Part shown: positions 1-5,954 of the stretch, piece by piece | Position numbering within the stretch: position 1 is the first letter of the stretch | Layout of the letters: each line of letters opens with the position of its first letter | Assembly: GCA_023399505.1 (NCBI GenBank) | Contig: JAEWOZ010000081.1 | Span: 1-6,775, forward strand | Origin: Fusobacteriota bacterium | GTDB lineage: Bacteria > Fusobacteriota > Fusobacteriia > Bac17 > JAEWOZ01 | DNA: 6,775 nucleotides | Direction of reading: 5' to 3' | Notes under the pieces: model-generated | What the model saw: the letters and a program-made list of their open reading frames with translations, nothing else | Databases searched by the model: none | Told to the model about the DNA's origin: nothing | Program-made: the position numbers and the translations under genes

Positions 1-1
1 G

Positions 2-862
2 CCAGATATAATTAAACTCTTAATAAAAGAATACAGAATGGATGTTAATAAAGCAGGCCCTAATCCTACACCGCTTATTATGGCTACAGATAGGAATTAT
101 AAAGATATAGTAAAAATTTTGCTTAAGAGAGGTGCTAAAGTTGATGGTAGAGATAGTCAACGTTATACCCCATTAATGCTTGCATCCTTTAAAGGATATA
201 AAGAAATAGCAGAGTTATTATTAGAAAAAGGGGCGGATATAAGTTGCAAAGATGAAAAAAGACGTAGTGATCTTCCTGGAATGAATGCATTAATGTTAGC
301 TTCAGAAGAAGGCCATAAAGATATAGTAAAGCTATTATTAAAAAAAGGAGCGGACATTGATGAAAAAAGCGATGATAGAGGCACAGCTTTAATGTGCGCA
401 GCTTCTAGAGGTCACATAGAAGTAGTAAAGTTATTAATAGAGAATGGAGCTAATATTAATATCAATCGCAATGGCAAGGGCAGTGAGACAGTATTAATGG
501 CAGCTTCGCAAGGTGGTAATTTAGAAGTAGTAAAGTTATTAATAGAGAAAGGCGCTAATGTTAATGACAAAGAATATATAAACGGCTTTACAGCATTAAT
601 ATTAGCATCTAGAAATTATGATATAGAGATAGTAAAGTTATTAGTAGAAAAAGGTGCTAATGTTAATGATAAAGATAAATTTGGTGAAACTGTGTTAATG
701 TATGCATGCGAAAAAGGAAATTTAGAAGTAGTAAAATTATTAATAGAAAAAGGCGCTACTATTAATAATACAGATACTAAAGGTAATACAGCTTTAAAGC
801 TAGCTTTGAAAAAAGGTGCAAAAGAAATAGTTGAAATTTTAAAATCTAAAGGTGCTAAATAG
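2..862 (+). CDS. Ankyrin-repeat protein, 5' end cut off by the window
   Basis: The open frame runs unbroken from the first bases of the window to TAG at 860-862, giving 286 residues. The ATG at 38 is not a credible start. The codons before it read PDIIKLLIKEYR, the second half of an ankyrin repeat that continues into MDVN, and no Shine-Dalgarno site precedes it. The visible part holds one partial repeat followed by eight ankyrin repeats of about 33 residues, with the pattern TxLMxAxxxGxxEIVKLLIEKGAxVN. The third full repeat region has a short insertion (around DEKRRSDLPG). The last repeat is shortened and charged (KEIVEILKSKGAK) and acts as a C-terminal cap, so there is no further domain. Ankyrin repeats are protein-binding scaffolds, and the partner is unknown. 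Whether this copy has a signal peptide like the others here cannot be seen. The repeats from about 410 to 770 are close to each other at DNA level, which suggests internal duplication. Confidence 0.9.
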   Translation, partial: PDIIKLLIKEYRMDVNKAGPNPTPLIMATDRNYKDIVKILLKRGAKVDGRDSQRYTPLMLASFKGYKEIAELLLEKGADISCKDEKRRSDLPGMNALMLASEEGHKDIVKLLLKKGADIDEKSDDRGTALMCAASRGHIEVVKLLIENGANININRNGKGSETVLMAASQGGNLEVVKLLIEKGANVNDKEYINGFTALILASRNYDIEIVKLLVEKGANVNDKDKFGETVLMYACEKGNLEVVKLLIEKGATINNTDTKGNTALKLALKKGAKEIVEILKSKGAK

Positions 863-1134
863 TTAAATAAAATTTATGAGCTTTTTTGTTTTCACTTTTT
901 TAGAAAAAATTTTTAGAATGAATTTCAATGAAATTTAGTCCATATTTAAATCAAAATGAAAAATTAAATAAAGGTGGAAAAAATTATAATAATATCTGAA
1001 AATAAATACTTTTTTTATACAATTAATACTGTATTTGAAATAAAGTACAAATTTATCGATTAATTTAAAAGGAGCCTTAACAAGGGTCCTTTAGAAGTAT
1101 AAATAAAATTTATTGAAGTATTTTTTATACAAAT
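863..1134. other. Intergenic region between convergent ankyrin genes
   Basis: AT-rich spacer of about 270 bases between the end of the left ankyrin gene and the end of the minus-strand one. No open frame of note was found on either strand. It holds a short AATTTC/GAAATT inverted repeat near 921-935, the imperfect hairpin at 1068-1092, and two copies of GAAGTAT (1094-1100 and 1115-1121). No strong terminator directly follows TAG 862; a T-rich stretch follows from about 880. Confidence 0.6.
1068..1092 (-). terminator. Imperfect hairpin, possible terminator of the minus-strand ankyrin gene
   Basis: AAAGGA pairs with TCCTTT, then one mismatch, then CCTT pairs with AAGG around a 3-base loop. Read on the minus strand, the stem is followed by TTTT and an AT-rich tail. 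On the plus strand no T run follows, so the minus direction is preferred. It lies about 45 bases past the stop of the minus-strand gene. The T tract is short and the stem has a mismatch, so function is uncertain; it may serve both convergent genes. Confidence 0.4.
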
Positions 1135-1782
1135 CTATTTTTTTAATTTATAGGATTTTAGAAAATTGAAATAAATTAATAAAGCTTTAATAACTTCTTC
1201 TTTTATTTTGTATTCCTTATCGTACATAAAGTTATCTATCAATAATATAGCTCTTCCTTTACATATATCTCTTTCTATGTAATCTCTTACTTTATTCCAT
1301 AATGTTCTATTTTCTTCTATTTTGTCCCTTACATAGTTTATCATTTTTACTTTATATCTTTTTAATACTTCTTTTACTATATAATCTTTATCGTATGTAT
1401 AATTAATGCTATATTCATCATACAAAGGTTTTACTTTTATATCATTACCTATATTTAATGTTAAATGTGATAGCAAGTGTCCTGTTAGTTCTGTTTTATA
1501 TATTTTTTCGTCTACTTTTACTGTAACATTACCTTTATTTATTTCTTCACTCATTACCTCTTTTAAAACCTCATACCTTAAAATCATAAGCTGTTCATTT
1601 ATTATATCTTTTAGTTCTGTATCTTCTTCTCCTGACAAATATCTTATAGCAGCATTTATAGCTTCCAATGATCCATTTCTGCATACTAAATGATCTAATA
1701 ACTCATTCATAGCCATTCTTATTTTCTCATTATTTTTACCGTTACCTGCTATTATACTTATTAGCTTTAATAATTTAGACAA
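1135..1782 (-). CDS. C-terminal part of the split ankyrin protein, in the -1 frame; NEL-like by eye
   Basis: A 215-codon open frame overlaps the end of the 629-residue ankyrin frame by 16 bases and lies in its -1 frame. The first possible start is a TTG at 1782, preceded only by an A run with no Shine-Dalgarno site, and no ATG is near. The frame is therefore best read as the continuation of the upstream protein, shifted at A7 (1785-1791). It is predicted largely helical, has no ankyrin repeat and no membrane segment, and ends KSYKLKK. A region around residues 20-60 (EKIRMAMNELLDHLVCRNG, then LEAINAAI) recalls the catalytic-cysteine segment of NEL E3 ubiquitin ligases, with Cys34. Those ligases have CxD, and here it is C-R-N. 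Further on, LRYEVLKEVM and VDEKIY fall in the same order as in IpaH NEL domains. This resemblance was judged from memory and is not established; otherwise the domain is unrecognised. Confidence 0.65.
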   Translation of the reverse strand: MSKLLKLISIIAGNGKNNEKIRMAMNELLDHLVCRNGSLEAINAAIRYLSGEEDTELKDIINEQLMILRYEVLKEVMSEEINKGNVTVKVDEKIYKTELTGHLLSHLTLNIGNDIKVKPLYDEYSINYTYDKDYIVKEVLKRYKVKMINYVRDKIEENRTLWNKVRDYIERDICKGRAILLIDNFMYDKEYKIKEEVIKALLIYFNFLKSYKLKK

Positions 1783-1791
1783 TCTTTTTTT
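1758..1791 (-). promoter_or_regulatory. Possible -1 slippery site (A AAA AAA G) at the ankyrin frame junction
   Basis: On the minus strand the zero-frame codons read TCA AAA AAA GAT, so the heptamer A AAA AAA sits in the correct phase for tandem -1 slippage. After a -1 slip the next codons are AGA TTG TCT, exactly the frame of the downstream 215-codon segment. Eleven bases downstream lies a weak AT-only stem, TTATTA/TAATAA with a 4-base loop (1758-1773). No strong stimulatory structure or upstream Shine-Dalgarno element was seen. A one-base contraction of an A8 run, or a sequencing error in the homopolymer, would give the same picture. Confidence 0.4.
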
Positions 1792-3656
1792 GATATAAAG
1801 TCCATATATTTGGCTTTATCTTCTTCTGATGAGTTATAGCTAATTGTTATAGGCTTAGCATTTTTAATTCTATTTAATCTATCTTTAAACATTTCTTTAC
1901 TTTTGTTAATGCCCTTAGCTATAACGCTATCACAATAATCATCATCTTTAAAATGCATGAATATTTCATTAAATACTTCTATATTTAATTCTATGTCCTG
2001 ATTATTAATATTATCATTATCTACATTTATATCATCTATATTTATATTTAAGTTACTATTTGTCAATATGTTAGTAAGAAAGTTAGTCATAGGTTGTTCA
2101 TGTATAAAATCATCAACTTTTAATTTTAATGTTACTATTATGTCTTTTATTTTATCTTTATTTTTATAATTCAAATCTTCATTACCTACTAGCTTTGCTG
2201 CCAAAGGTTTATAAACAAATTTGTTAAACAACTCTTCGTAATTTAATAATGCATCAACTAAAGGTTTATTATTTATATAAGTATCAGGTATTAAATTAGC
2301 TCCTTTATTTATTAAATACCATATAGTATTTTCATTAATTTTTTCTTTACTAAGAGCGAAATATAAGGGACTTTCTCCTCTAATATTAAGTATATTTATA
2401 TCGCAATTGCAAGCTAACAGTTCATCTAATAATACTATATTACCTACTAATGAGGCATAATGAAAAGGATAGTTTCCTTCTTTATCTTTAAAGTTGAAGT
2501 CTATTTTATCTTTGTATTCTGAAATTAATTTTAAACTATTTTTAATATCATTGCTCTTAATATTATCTATTAATCTATTTCTTGCGGTGGATAATTTTTC
2601 ATCTTCCCCTTTTTTTATCAATAGCTTTACTATTTCTGAATGTTTCATTTTATTAGCATAGTTCAAAGGAGTGTTCTTACTATAATCTATATAATCAATA
2701 TTGGCTCCCCTTTCTATTAGAAGTTGAACTACTTTTTTATGCCCAAAATAACATGCACCTGTCAAAGGTGTATATCCATCTTTATCTACGTGATTAACAT
2801 CAGTGCCTTTTTCTATTAATATTTCTGCTATTTCCGGATAACCTTTCTCTATAGCATAAATCAAAGGGGTTTTCTTATGAAAATCTATATAATTAATATT
2901 GGCTCCTTTTTCTATAAGAAGATGTGTTGTTTCTTTATACCCAAAATAACATGCACCTGTCAAAGGTGTGTATCCATCTTTATCTACGTGATTAACATCA
3001 GCGCCTTTTTCTATTAATATTTCTGCTATTTCTGAATAACCTTTTTCTATAGCGTAGATTAAAGGAGTTTTTTTATTATAATCTATATAATTAATATTCG
3101 CACCCTTTTCTATTAGAAGTTTTGCTGTTTCTTTATACCCAAAATAACATGCACCTGTCAAAGGTGTATACCCATCTTTATCTATATAATTAACGTCAGG
3201 ACCTTTTTTTATTAGTATCTCTGCTATTTCTGGGTAACCTTTTTCTATAGCATAGATCAAAGGAGTTTTTTTATTATAATCTATATAATTAATATTAGCG
3301 CCCTTTTCTATAAGGAGTTGAGCTATTTCTTTATGACCAAAATAACACGCACCTGTCAAAGGTGTATAACCATCTTTGTCTATATGATTAATATTGGCAC
3401 CGTTTTCTACTAATACCTTTGCAATTGATTTGTAACCTTTTTCAACTGCAATTATTAATGGAGTATGTTTATTACTGCTCTCATAATTAACATTAGCACC
3501 TTTATTCAGAAATTTTTTTACCTTATCTAAGTCATTTTCTCTTACAGCGTTAATTAGGTTAGTGTTACGTCCTTTGTTTTCTATATTTAATTTATTAACA
3601 CTTTTATTACAACTACCATTACTCATTAGTGTTATTAGTATTATTAATATTTTCAT
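1767..3656 (-). CDS. Large ankyrin-repeat lipoprotein, N-terminal frame of a split gene
   Basis: The 629-residue frame starts at ATG 3654-3656. A GAAAGGT ribosome site (3669-3675) lies 12-13 bases upstream, a rather long spacing. The N-terminus MKILIILITLMSNGSC is short, hydrophobic and ends in a cysteine at position 16. It looks like a loose spirochaetal lipoprotein signal, although NGS before the cysteine is a poor lipobox. About ten ankyrin repeats fill residues 31-360, then three divergent ones run to about 463. Repeats 2-9 (residues 64-327) alternate between two types: YTPLTGACYFGxKE and KTPLIYAIEKGYxEIAEILIEKG. After about residue 464 there is a helical, repeat-free region with an Asn/Asp-rich stretch (residues 533-556). 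The frame stops at 1767-1769, just after an A7 run, and the -1 frame continues. The likely product is a surface or periplasmic binding scaffold with a C-terminal domain encoded beyond the shift. Confidence 0.88.
   Translation of the reverse strand: MKILIILITLMSNGSCNKSVNKLNIENKGRNTNLINAVRENDLDKVKKFLNKGANVNYESSNKHTPLIIAVEKGYKSIAKVLVENGANINHIDKDGYTPLTGACYFGHKEIAQLLIEKGANINYIDYNKKTPLIYAIEKGYPEIAEILIKKGPDVNYIDKDGYTPLTGACYFGYKETAKLLIEKGANINYIDYNKKTPLIYAIEKGYSEIAEILIEKGADVNHVDKDGYTPLTGACYFGYKETTHLLIEKGANINYIDFHKKTPLIYAIEKGYPEIAEILIEKGTDVNHVDKDGYTPLTGACYFGHKKVVQLLIERGANIDYIDYSKNTPLNYANKMKHSEIVKLLIKKGEDEKLSTARNRLIDNIKSNDIKNSLKLISEYKDKIDFNFKDKEGNYPFHYASLVGNIVLLDELLACNCDINILNIRGESPLYFALSKEKINENTIWYLINKGANLIPDTYINNKPLVDALLNYEELFNKFVYKPLAAKLVGNEDLNYKNKDKIKDIIVTLKLKVDDFIHEQPMTNFLTNILTNSNLNINIDDINVDNDNINNQDIELNIEVFNEIFMHFKDDDYCDSVIAKGINKSKEMFKDRLNRIKNAKPITISYNSSEEDKAKYMDFISKKDCLNY
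2676..3467 (-). repeat. Tandem array of four 198-bp units, each two ankyrin repeats
   Basis: Within the large minus-strand gene, residues 64-327 form four consecutive 66-residue units with no length variation. YTPLTGACYFG begins at residues 97, 163, 229 and 295. The two central units, 2775-2972 and 2973-3170, are about 90% identical over 198 bases when compared by eye, and share a stretch of about 40 identical bases. The outermost units are more diverged. This points to recent unequal duplication of a two-repeat unit, and the array is a likely site for copy-number change. Confidence 0.88.
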
Positions 3657-3693
3657 TTTTAATTATTTACCTTTCTATTTGTTTAGTAATTTA

Positions 3694-3721
3694 ATTCTAT
3701 CAAAGATAATTTTAATTGTAA
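3694..3721 (-). promoter_or_regulatory. Probable sigma-70-type promoter for the large ankyrin gene
   Basis: On the minus strand a -35-like TTACAA (3716-3721) and a -10-like TAGAAT (3694-3699) are separated by 16 bases. The start of transcription would fall near 3687, leaving a leader of about 30 bases that contains the GAAAGGT ribosome site. In such AT-rich DNA promoter-like hexamers are common by chance. Confidence 0.45.
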
Positions 3722-3923
3722 AATTTACGTAGTGGAAAAAAGTTATATAGCTATACTAAATAGAAATTATTTATTTTTAAATACTGCATCCTCTTTTATA
3801 CAAGTCTATTAAAGGCTTTAGCTGAACTATATATTTTAAAAATTTTTAATTTTCTTTTTCAAAATATTCATTAATCTACTTATAATATGAATTTAATGCT
3901 TTAAAAGATAATTGTTATTTCAT
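3722..3923. other. AT-rich spacer between divergent ankyrin genes
   Basis: No sustained open frame was found on either strand. It contains a TATAGCTATA palindrome near 3746-3755 and a 17-base stretch (3794-3810) that matches, in 16 of 17 positions, the bases spanning the stop of the minus-strand gene (1123-1139). On the minus strand a fragment begins MNILKKKIKN near 3870 but meets stops at once. It may be worn-out coding sequence, but nothing could be identified. Confidence 0.5.
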
Positions 3924-3967
3924 TTTAAAATTATTCTTCTCTTTGTTATAATTTAATAATTAAGGAG
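3924..3967 (+). promoter_or_regulatory. Promoter and ribosome site of the decayed ankyrin gene
   Basis: A perfect TATAAT -10 (3947-3952) lies 17 bases after a weak TTTAAA -35 (3924-3929). AAGGAG (3962-3967) sits five bases before ATG 3973. Transcription would start near 3959, giving a leader of only about 14 bases. The expression signals are intact although the gene is not. Confidence 0.5.
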
Positions 3968-3972
3968 TAGGG

Positions 3973-4869
3973 ATGAAAATAATAATATTAATAACTAATT
4001 GTATTAAAAGCGTTAATGCAATCAAATCTTTAAATAAGAATATAAATTAAGCTTTAGTTGATGCTGCCAAAACAGGAAGTGTATAAGAGACGAAAATTTT
4101 AATGGAAAAAGGTGCAGACACTAATTATAGAAGTGAAAGCAGTAGATTGACACCTTTACTATATGCTTCATGTAATAGCCATTTCAATAGAGGATTTGAT
4201 TGATTTAATTGATAGTTATTTTAAAAAAAAGCATCAGAAAGCGGAAGTTCCTTACTTCTTGCAGAGAATACGAATTATATATTAAAAGTATATAAAAATA
4301 AAAAGGAAATATTGTATTAGAAGCACTAAATGAAATTAGTGATGATTTTTTAAATACAATATAAAAGAATACTCGAGGTAGTTGGAAATATGTTGGCAAG
4401 TTAGATAAAAATAGAAAAAATCTTGAATTTGATGAAGATAGTGATGAAGAACTAAAAGGAATAATAAAATTTGAGAATGGGATATTTTATTTATTAAATG
4501 TTCCTATGGATGTAGAGGAAATAAAAACTTATTAAAATTTTATAAATTTTTTAGTTAAGATATAGTTAGGAAACATACTAAAAATTTAGAAGGATACACT
4601 AAATATTAGGAATTTTGGTAATTTAAGTTACTTTGACTTTATATAATAGAGCTTCTAGTAACAATAGTGCTAATGAAAGAAGCAAAATATGGTATAAAGA
4701 AAAATACAACAACAGCAATGAGAATAATAGTCTAAAAATAATAAATTGCCTATTAAAGACGGACTGAAAATACTTTTCAGTCAACTAAACCAATATTCTT
4801 AAAGAGAAAGAAGTTTTTAGAAAACTTTCAAGTGGAAAAGATTTAAAGAAAGAATATTTTATTTGTTAA
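3973..4869 (+). pseudogene. Decayed ankyrin-repeat lipoprotein gene, many stops and frameshifts
   Basis: The start ATG has a good AAGGAG site and encodes MKIIILITNC, a lipoprotein-like signal. Two TAA codons follow within 40 codons (4048-4050 and 4084-4086). Reading through them gives ALVDAAKTGSV and KILMEKGADTNY, which align position by position with the start of the 5013 pseudogene. The next repeat begins TPLLYAS, after which the frame shifts to SIEDLIDLIDSYFKK (about 4184), back to ASESGSSLLLAENTNY, and then to LEALNEISDDFLN and GIFYLLNVPMDVEEI (about 4317-4530). It returns to the start frame for RKLSSGKDLKKEYFIC and ends at TAA 4867. The number of lesions excludes a sequencing artefact. 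The parent gene probably encoded about 300 residues: signal, a few ankyrin repeats, and a C-terminal module shared with the next pseudogene. No intact antisense gene explains the region. Confidence 0.85.
4762..4782. repeat. Perfect 9-bp inverted repeat with a 3-base loop
   Basis: GACTGAAAA and TTTTCAGTC flank TAC inside the decayed ankyrin gene. No T run follows on either strand, so it is not a classic terminator. It may be a degenerate terminator, a relic of the coding sequence or a chance palindrome. Confidence 0.6.
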
Positions 4870-4905
4870 GTATCACTATAAAGTTATAAAGAATATATAC
4901 TTAGT

Positions 4906-4937
4906 AAAAGAACTTTCAGAGTTCTTTTTATTTTTTT
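4906..4937 (+). terminator. Rho-independent terminator of the decayed ankyrin gene
   Basis: AAAAGAACT (4906-4914) pairs perfectly with AGTTCTTTT (4920-4928) around a 5-base loop and is followed by TATTTTTTT. It lies 37 bases after the final stop of the pseudogene and separates it from the promoter of the next one. Confidence 0.85.
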
Positions 4938-4948
4938 AATTTATTGAT

Positions 4949-5006
4949 TTGCTAAAATTTAGATAGAGTGTTAAATTATAGAAAATTTTGATGTTTAATT
5001 AAGGAG
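4949..5006 (+). promoter_or_regulatory. Promoter and ribosome site of the second ankyrin pseudogene
   Basis: TTGCTA (4949-4954), a 17-base spacer and TAAATT (4972-4977) form a plausible promoter, with TG placed as in an extended -10 (4969-4970). AAGGAG (5001-5006) lies six bases before the TTG start at 5013 and fixes that start. Confidence 0.45.
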
Positions 5007-5012
5007 AAAAAG

Positions 5013-5666
5013 TTGAAAAAAATATTGTCATTAATAGTTCTAATAATATCATGTTCCAAAGTTATTAATAATATAAAAATGTTAGATAAAGATATAAACA
5101 GCGATTTAATTAATGCTTCTAAGATAGGTAGTATAAATGAGGTGCTTAATCTATTGGATAAAGGAGCAGATATAAATAATAAAGATAACGAAAGGCTTCT
5201 GCAAATGGTTATATGGAAGTTGCGAGGATGTTATTGAATAAAATTGCAAATATAAATGACAAAGATAAATGACAAAGATAATAATGGTAGTTTAGCACTA
5301 ATGTTTGCATCTATTTATGGTCATAAAGAAATGATCAATTTATTATCGGAAAAAGGAGCTAATATAACTGGAATATATAATTATTTAAAGGTAGCAAAAA
5401 CATTATTAAATACCACTAGATTGGATTACATAATTATTTATGAATTGCTCCTTAAGGACAAAAGCATAAGTATGAATGATGAAAAATTGAAGATTGTTCA
5501 ACAAAATATCGTTTCATTACAATTATTGTTGAAATTACCAGGAGATATATTTAAAGAAGTTATTAAATTCCTTTATTTTGATAGGATTCTTGATAATAAA
5601 AAATTAAATAGTAAGGTTTTAAATGTTAATTCCAAAATAGATCATAGGGGTAGTAATATTAGATAA
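5013..5666 (+). pseudogene. Ankyrin-repeat lipoprotein gene broken by two frameshifts
   Basis: Translation would start at TTG 5013 behind AAGGAG. The N-terminus MKKILSLIVLIISC is a good spirochaetal lipoprotein signal (IIS-C, Cys14). The first ankyrin repeat is intact to KGADINNKDNER. There a deletion of several codons removes the start of the second repeat and shifts the frame, so the start frame ends at TGA 5235. The right sequence, ASANGYMEVARMLLNK, continues in another frame. At 5252-5281 a 13-bp tandem duplication shifts the frame again; removing one copy restores ANINDKDNNGSLALMFASIYG. The last frame then runs to TAA 5664-5666. It adds one more repeat and a helical C-terminal module containing KLPGDIFKEVIKFL (residues about 93-106 counted from ATG 5256). 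The undamaged gene would have encoded about 225 residues. With so few lesions inactivation is recent, or the gene may be intact in related strains. Confidence 0.85.
5252..5281 (+). repeat. 13-bp tandem duplication that breaks the ankyrin frame
   Basis: ATGACAAAGATAA occurs twice in a row at 5256-5268 and 5269-5281, and the 13-base periodicity extends back to 5252. Thirteen is not a multiple of three, so the second copy shifts the frame. Deleting one copy joins NINDKD directly to NNGSLALMFAS. Confidence 0.93.
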
Positions 5667-5931
5667 AATTAGAAAACCGTAAAAGATTCTTTTAAGGATA
5701 TTGGGGAAATTATCAAATACTTTTAATAATTCTCTAGCTCTAAGAAGATTTCAGTGATAGAATAAGGCTTAATCTCAAGTGACTTTAGATTTCGTAAGTT
5801 TAATCCAAAATAAGTTATGAAAGTTAACAAACGATGCAATCATAGATTTTAATTTTAAAAACAAGAATAAAAATATTTTTATTTTAATTAAGTATAATTT
5901 TTTAAGAAAGAGCTTTTATAAGTTTTTTTAA
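5667..5931 (+). pseudogene. Degenerate sequence with a possible ankyrin remnant
   Basis: No gene is open here. In the frame of the preceding pseudogene, readthrough of two stops gives TVKDSFKDIGEIIKYF, which could be old coding sequence. At 5821-5931 a short frame without a start reads LTNDAIIDFNFKNKNKN. IDFNFK is also found in the large minus-strand protein (KIDFNFKDKEGN, residues 385-396), at the same position relative to an ankyrin repeat. The match is short and in AT-rich DNA, so this is a weak call. Confidence 0.3.
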
Positions 5932-5940
5932 CTCTTTTTT
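5904..5940 (+). terminator. Possible terminator before the GerMN-type gene
   Basis: AAGAAAGAG (5904-5912) can pair with CTCTTTTTT (5932-5940), with one G-T pair, around a 19-base T-rich loop. The right arm itself is T-rich. The stem is AT-rich and the loop large, so it is weaker than the one at 4906-4937. It would insulate the ankyrin region from the downstream genes and could act in both directions. Confidence 0.4.
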
Positions 5941-5954
5941 AAAAGATAAATTTA

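Noticed and set aside
38..40. ATG as the start of the first ankyrin gene
   Set aside because: The same frame is open to the window edge and encodes the preceding part of an ankyrin repeat; no ribosome site precedes this ATG.
163..384. Antisense frame under the first ankyrin gene
   Set aside because: It is a mirror of the repetitive ankyrin codons, with no ribosome site and no recognisable protein.
1406..1693. Plus-strand frame opposite the NEL-like segment
   Set aside because: Low-complexity Ser/Phe-rich translation typical of the antisense of AT-rich coding DNA; the minus frame is the real one.
1780..1782. TTG as an independent start for the 215-codon minus-strand frame
   Set aside because: There is no Shine-Dalgarno sequence, it lies inside the end of the upstream frame, and the codons before it (through the A run) continue the same frame. 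A frame shift explains it better.
2676..3467. CRISPR-like or non-coding tandem repeat
   Set aside because: The 198-bp period is an exact multiple of three, encodes ankyrin pairs throughout, and has no repeat-spacer structure.
4205..4399. Minus-strand frame across the decayed ankyrin gene
   Set aside because: Low-complexity Phe/Tyr/Ser composition and no start signals; the plus-strand ankyrin remnants explain the sequence.
3973..4869. Stop-codon recoding or an alternative genetic code instead of a pseudogene
   Set aside because: TAA, TAG and TGA all occur in frame and several true frame changes are needed. Neighbouring intact genes use normal stops and TGG for Trp.
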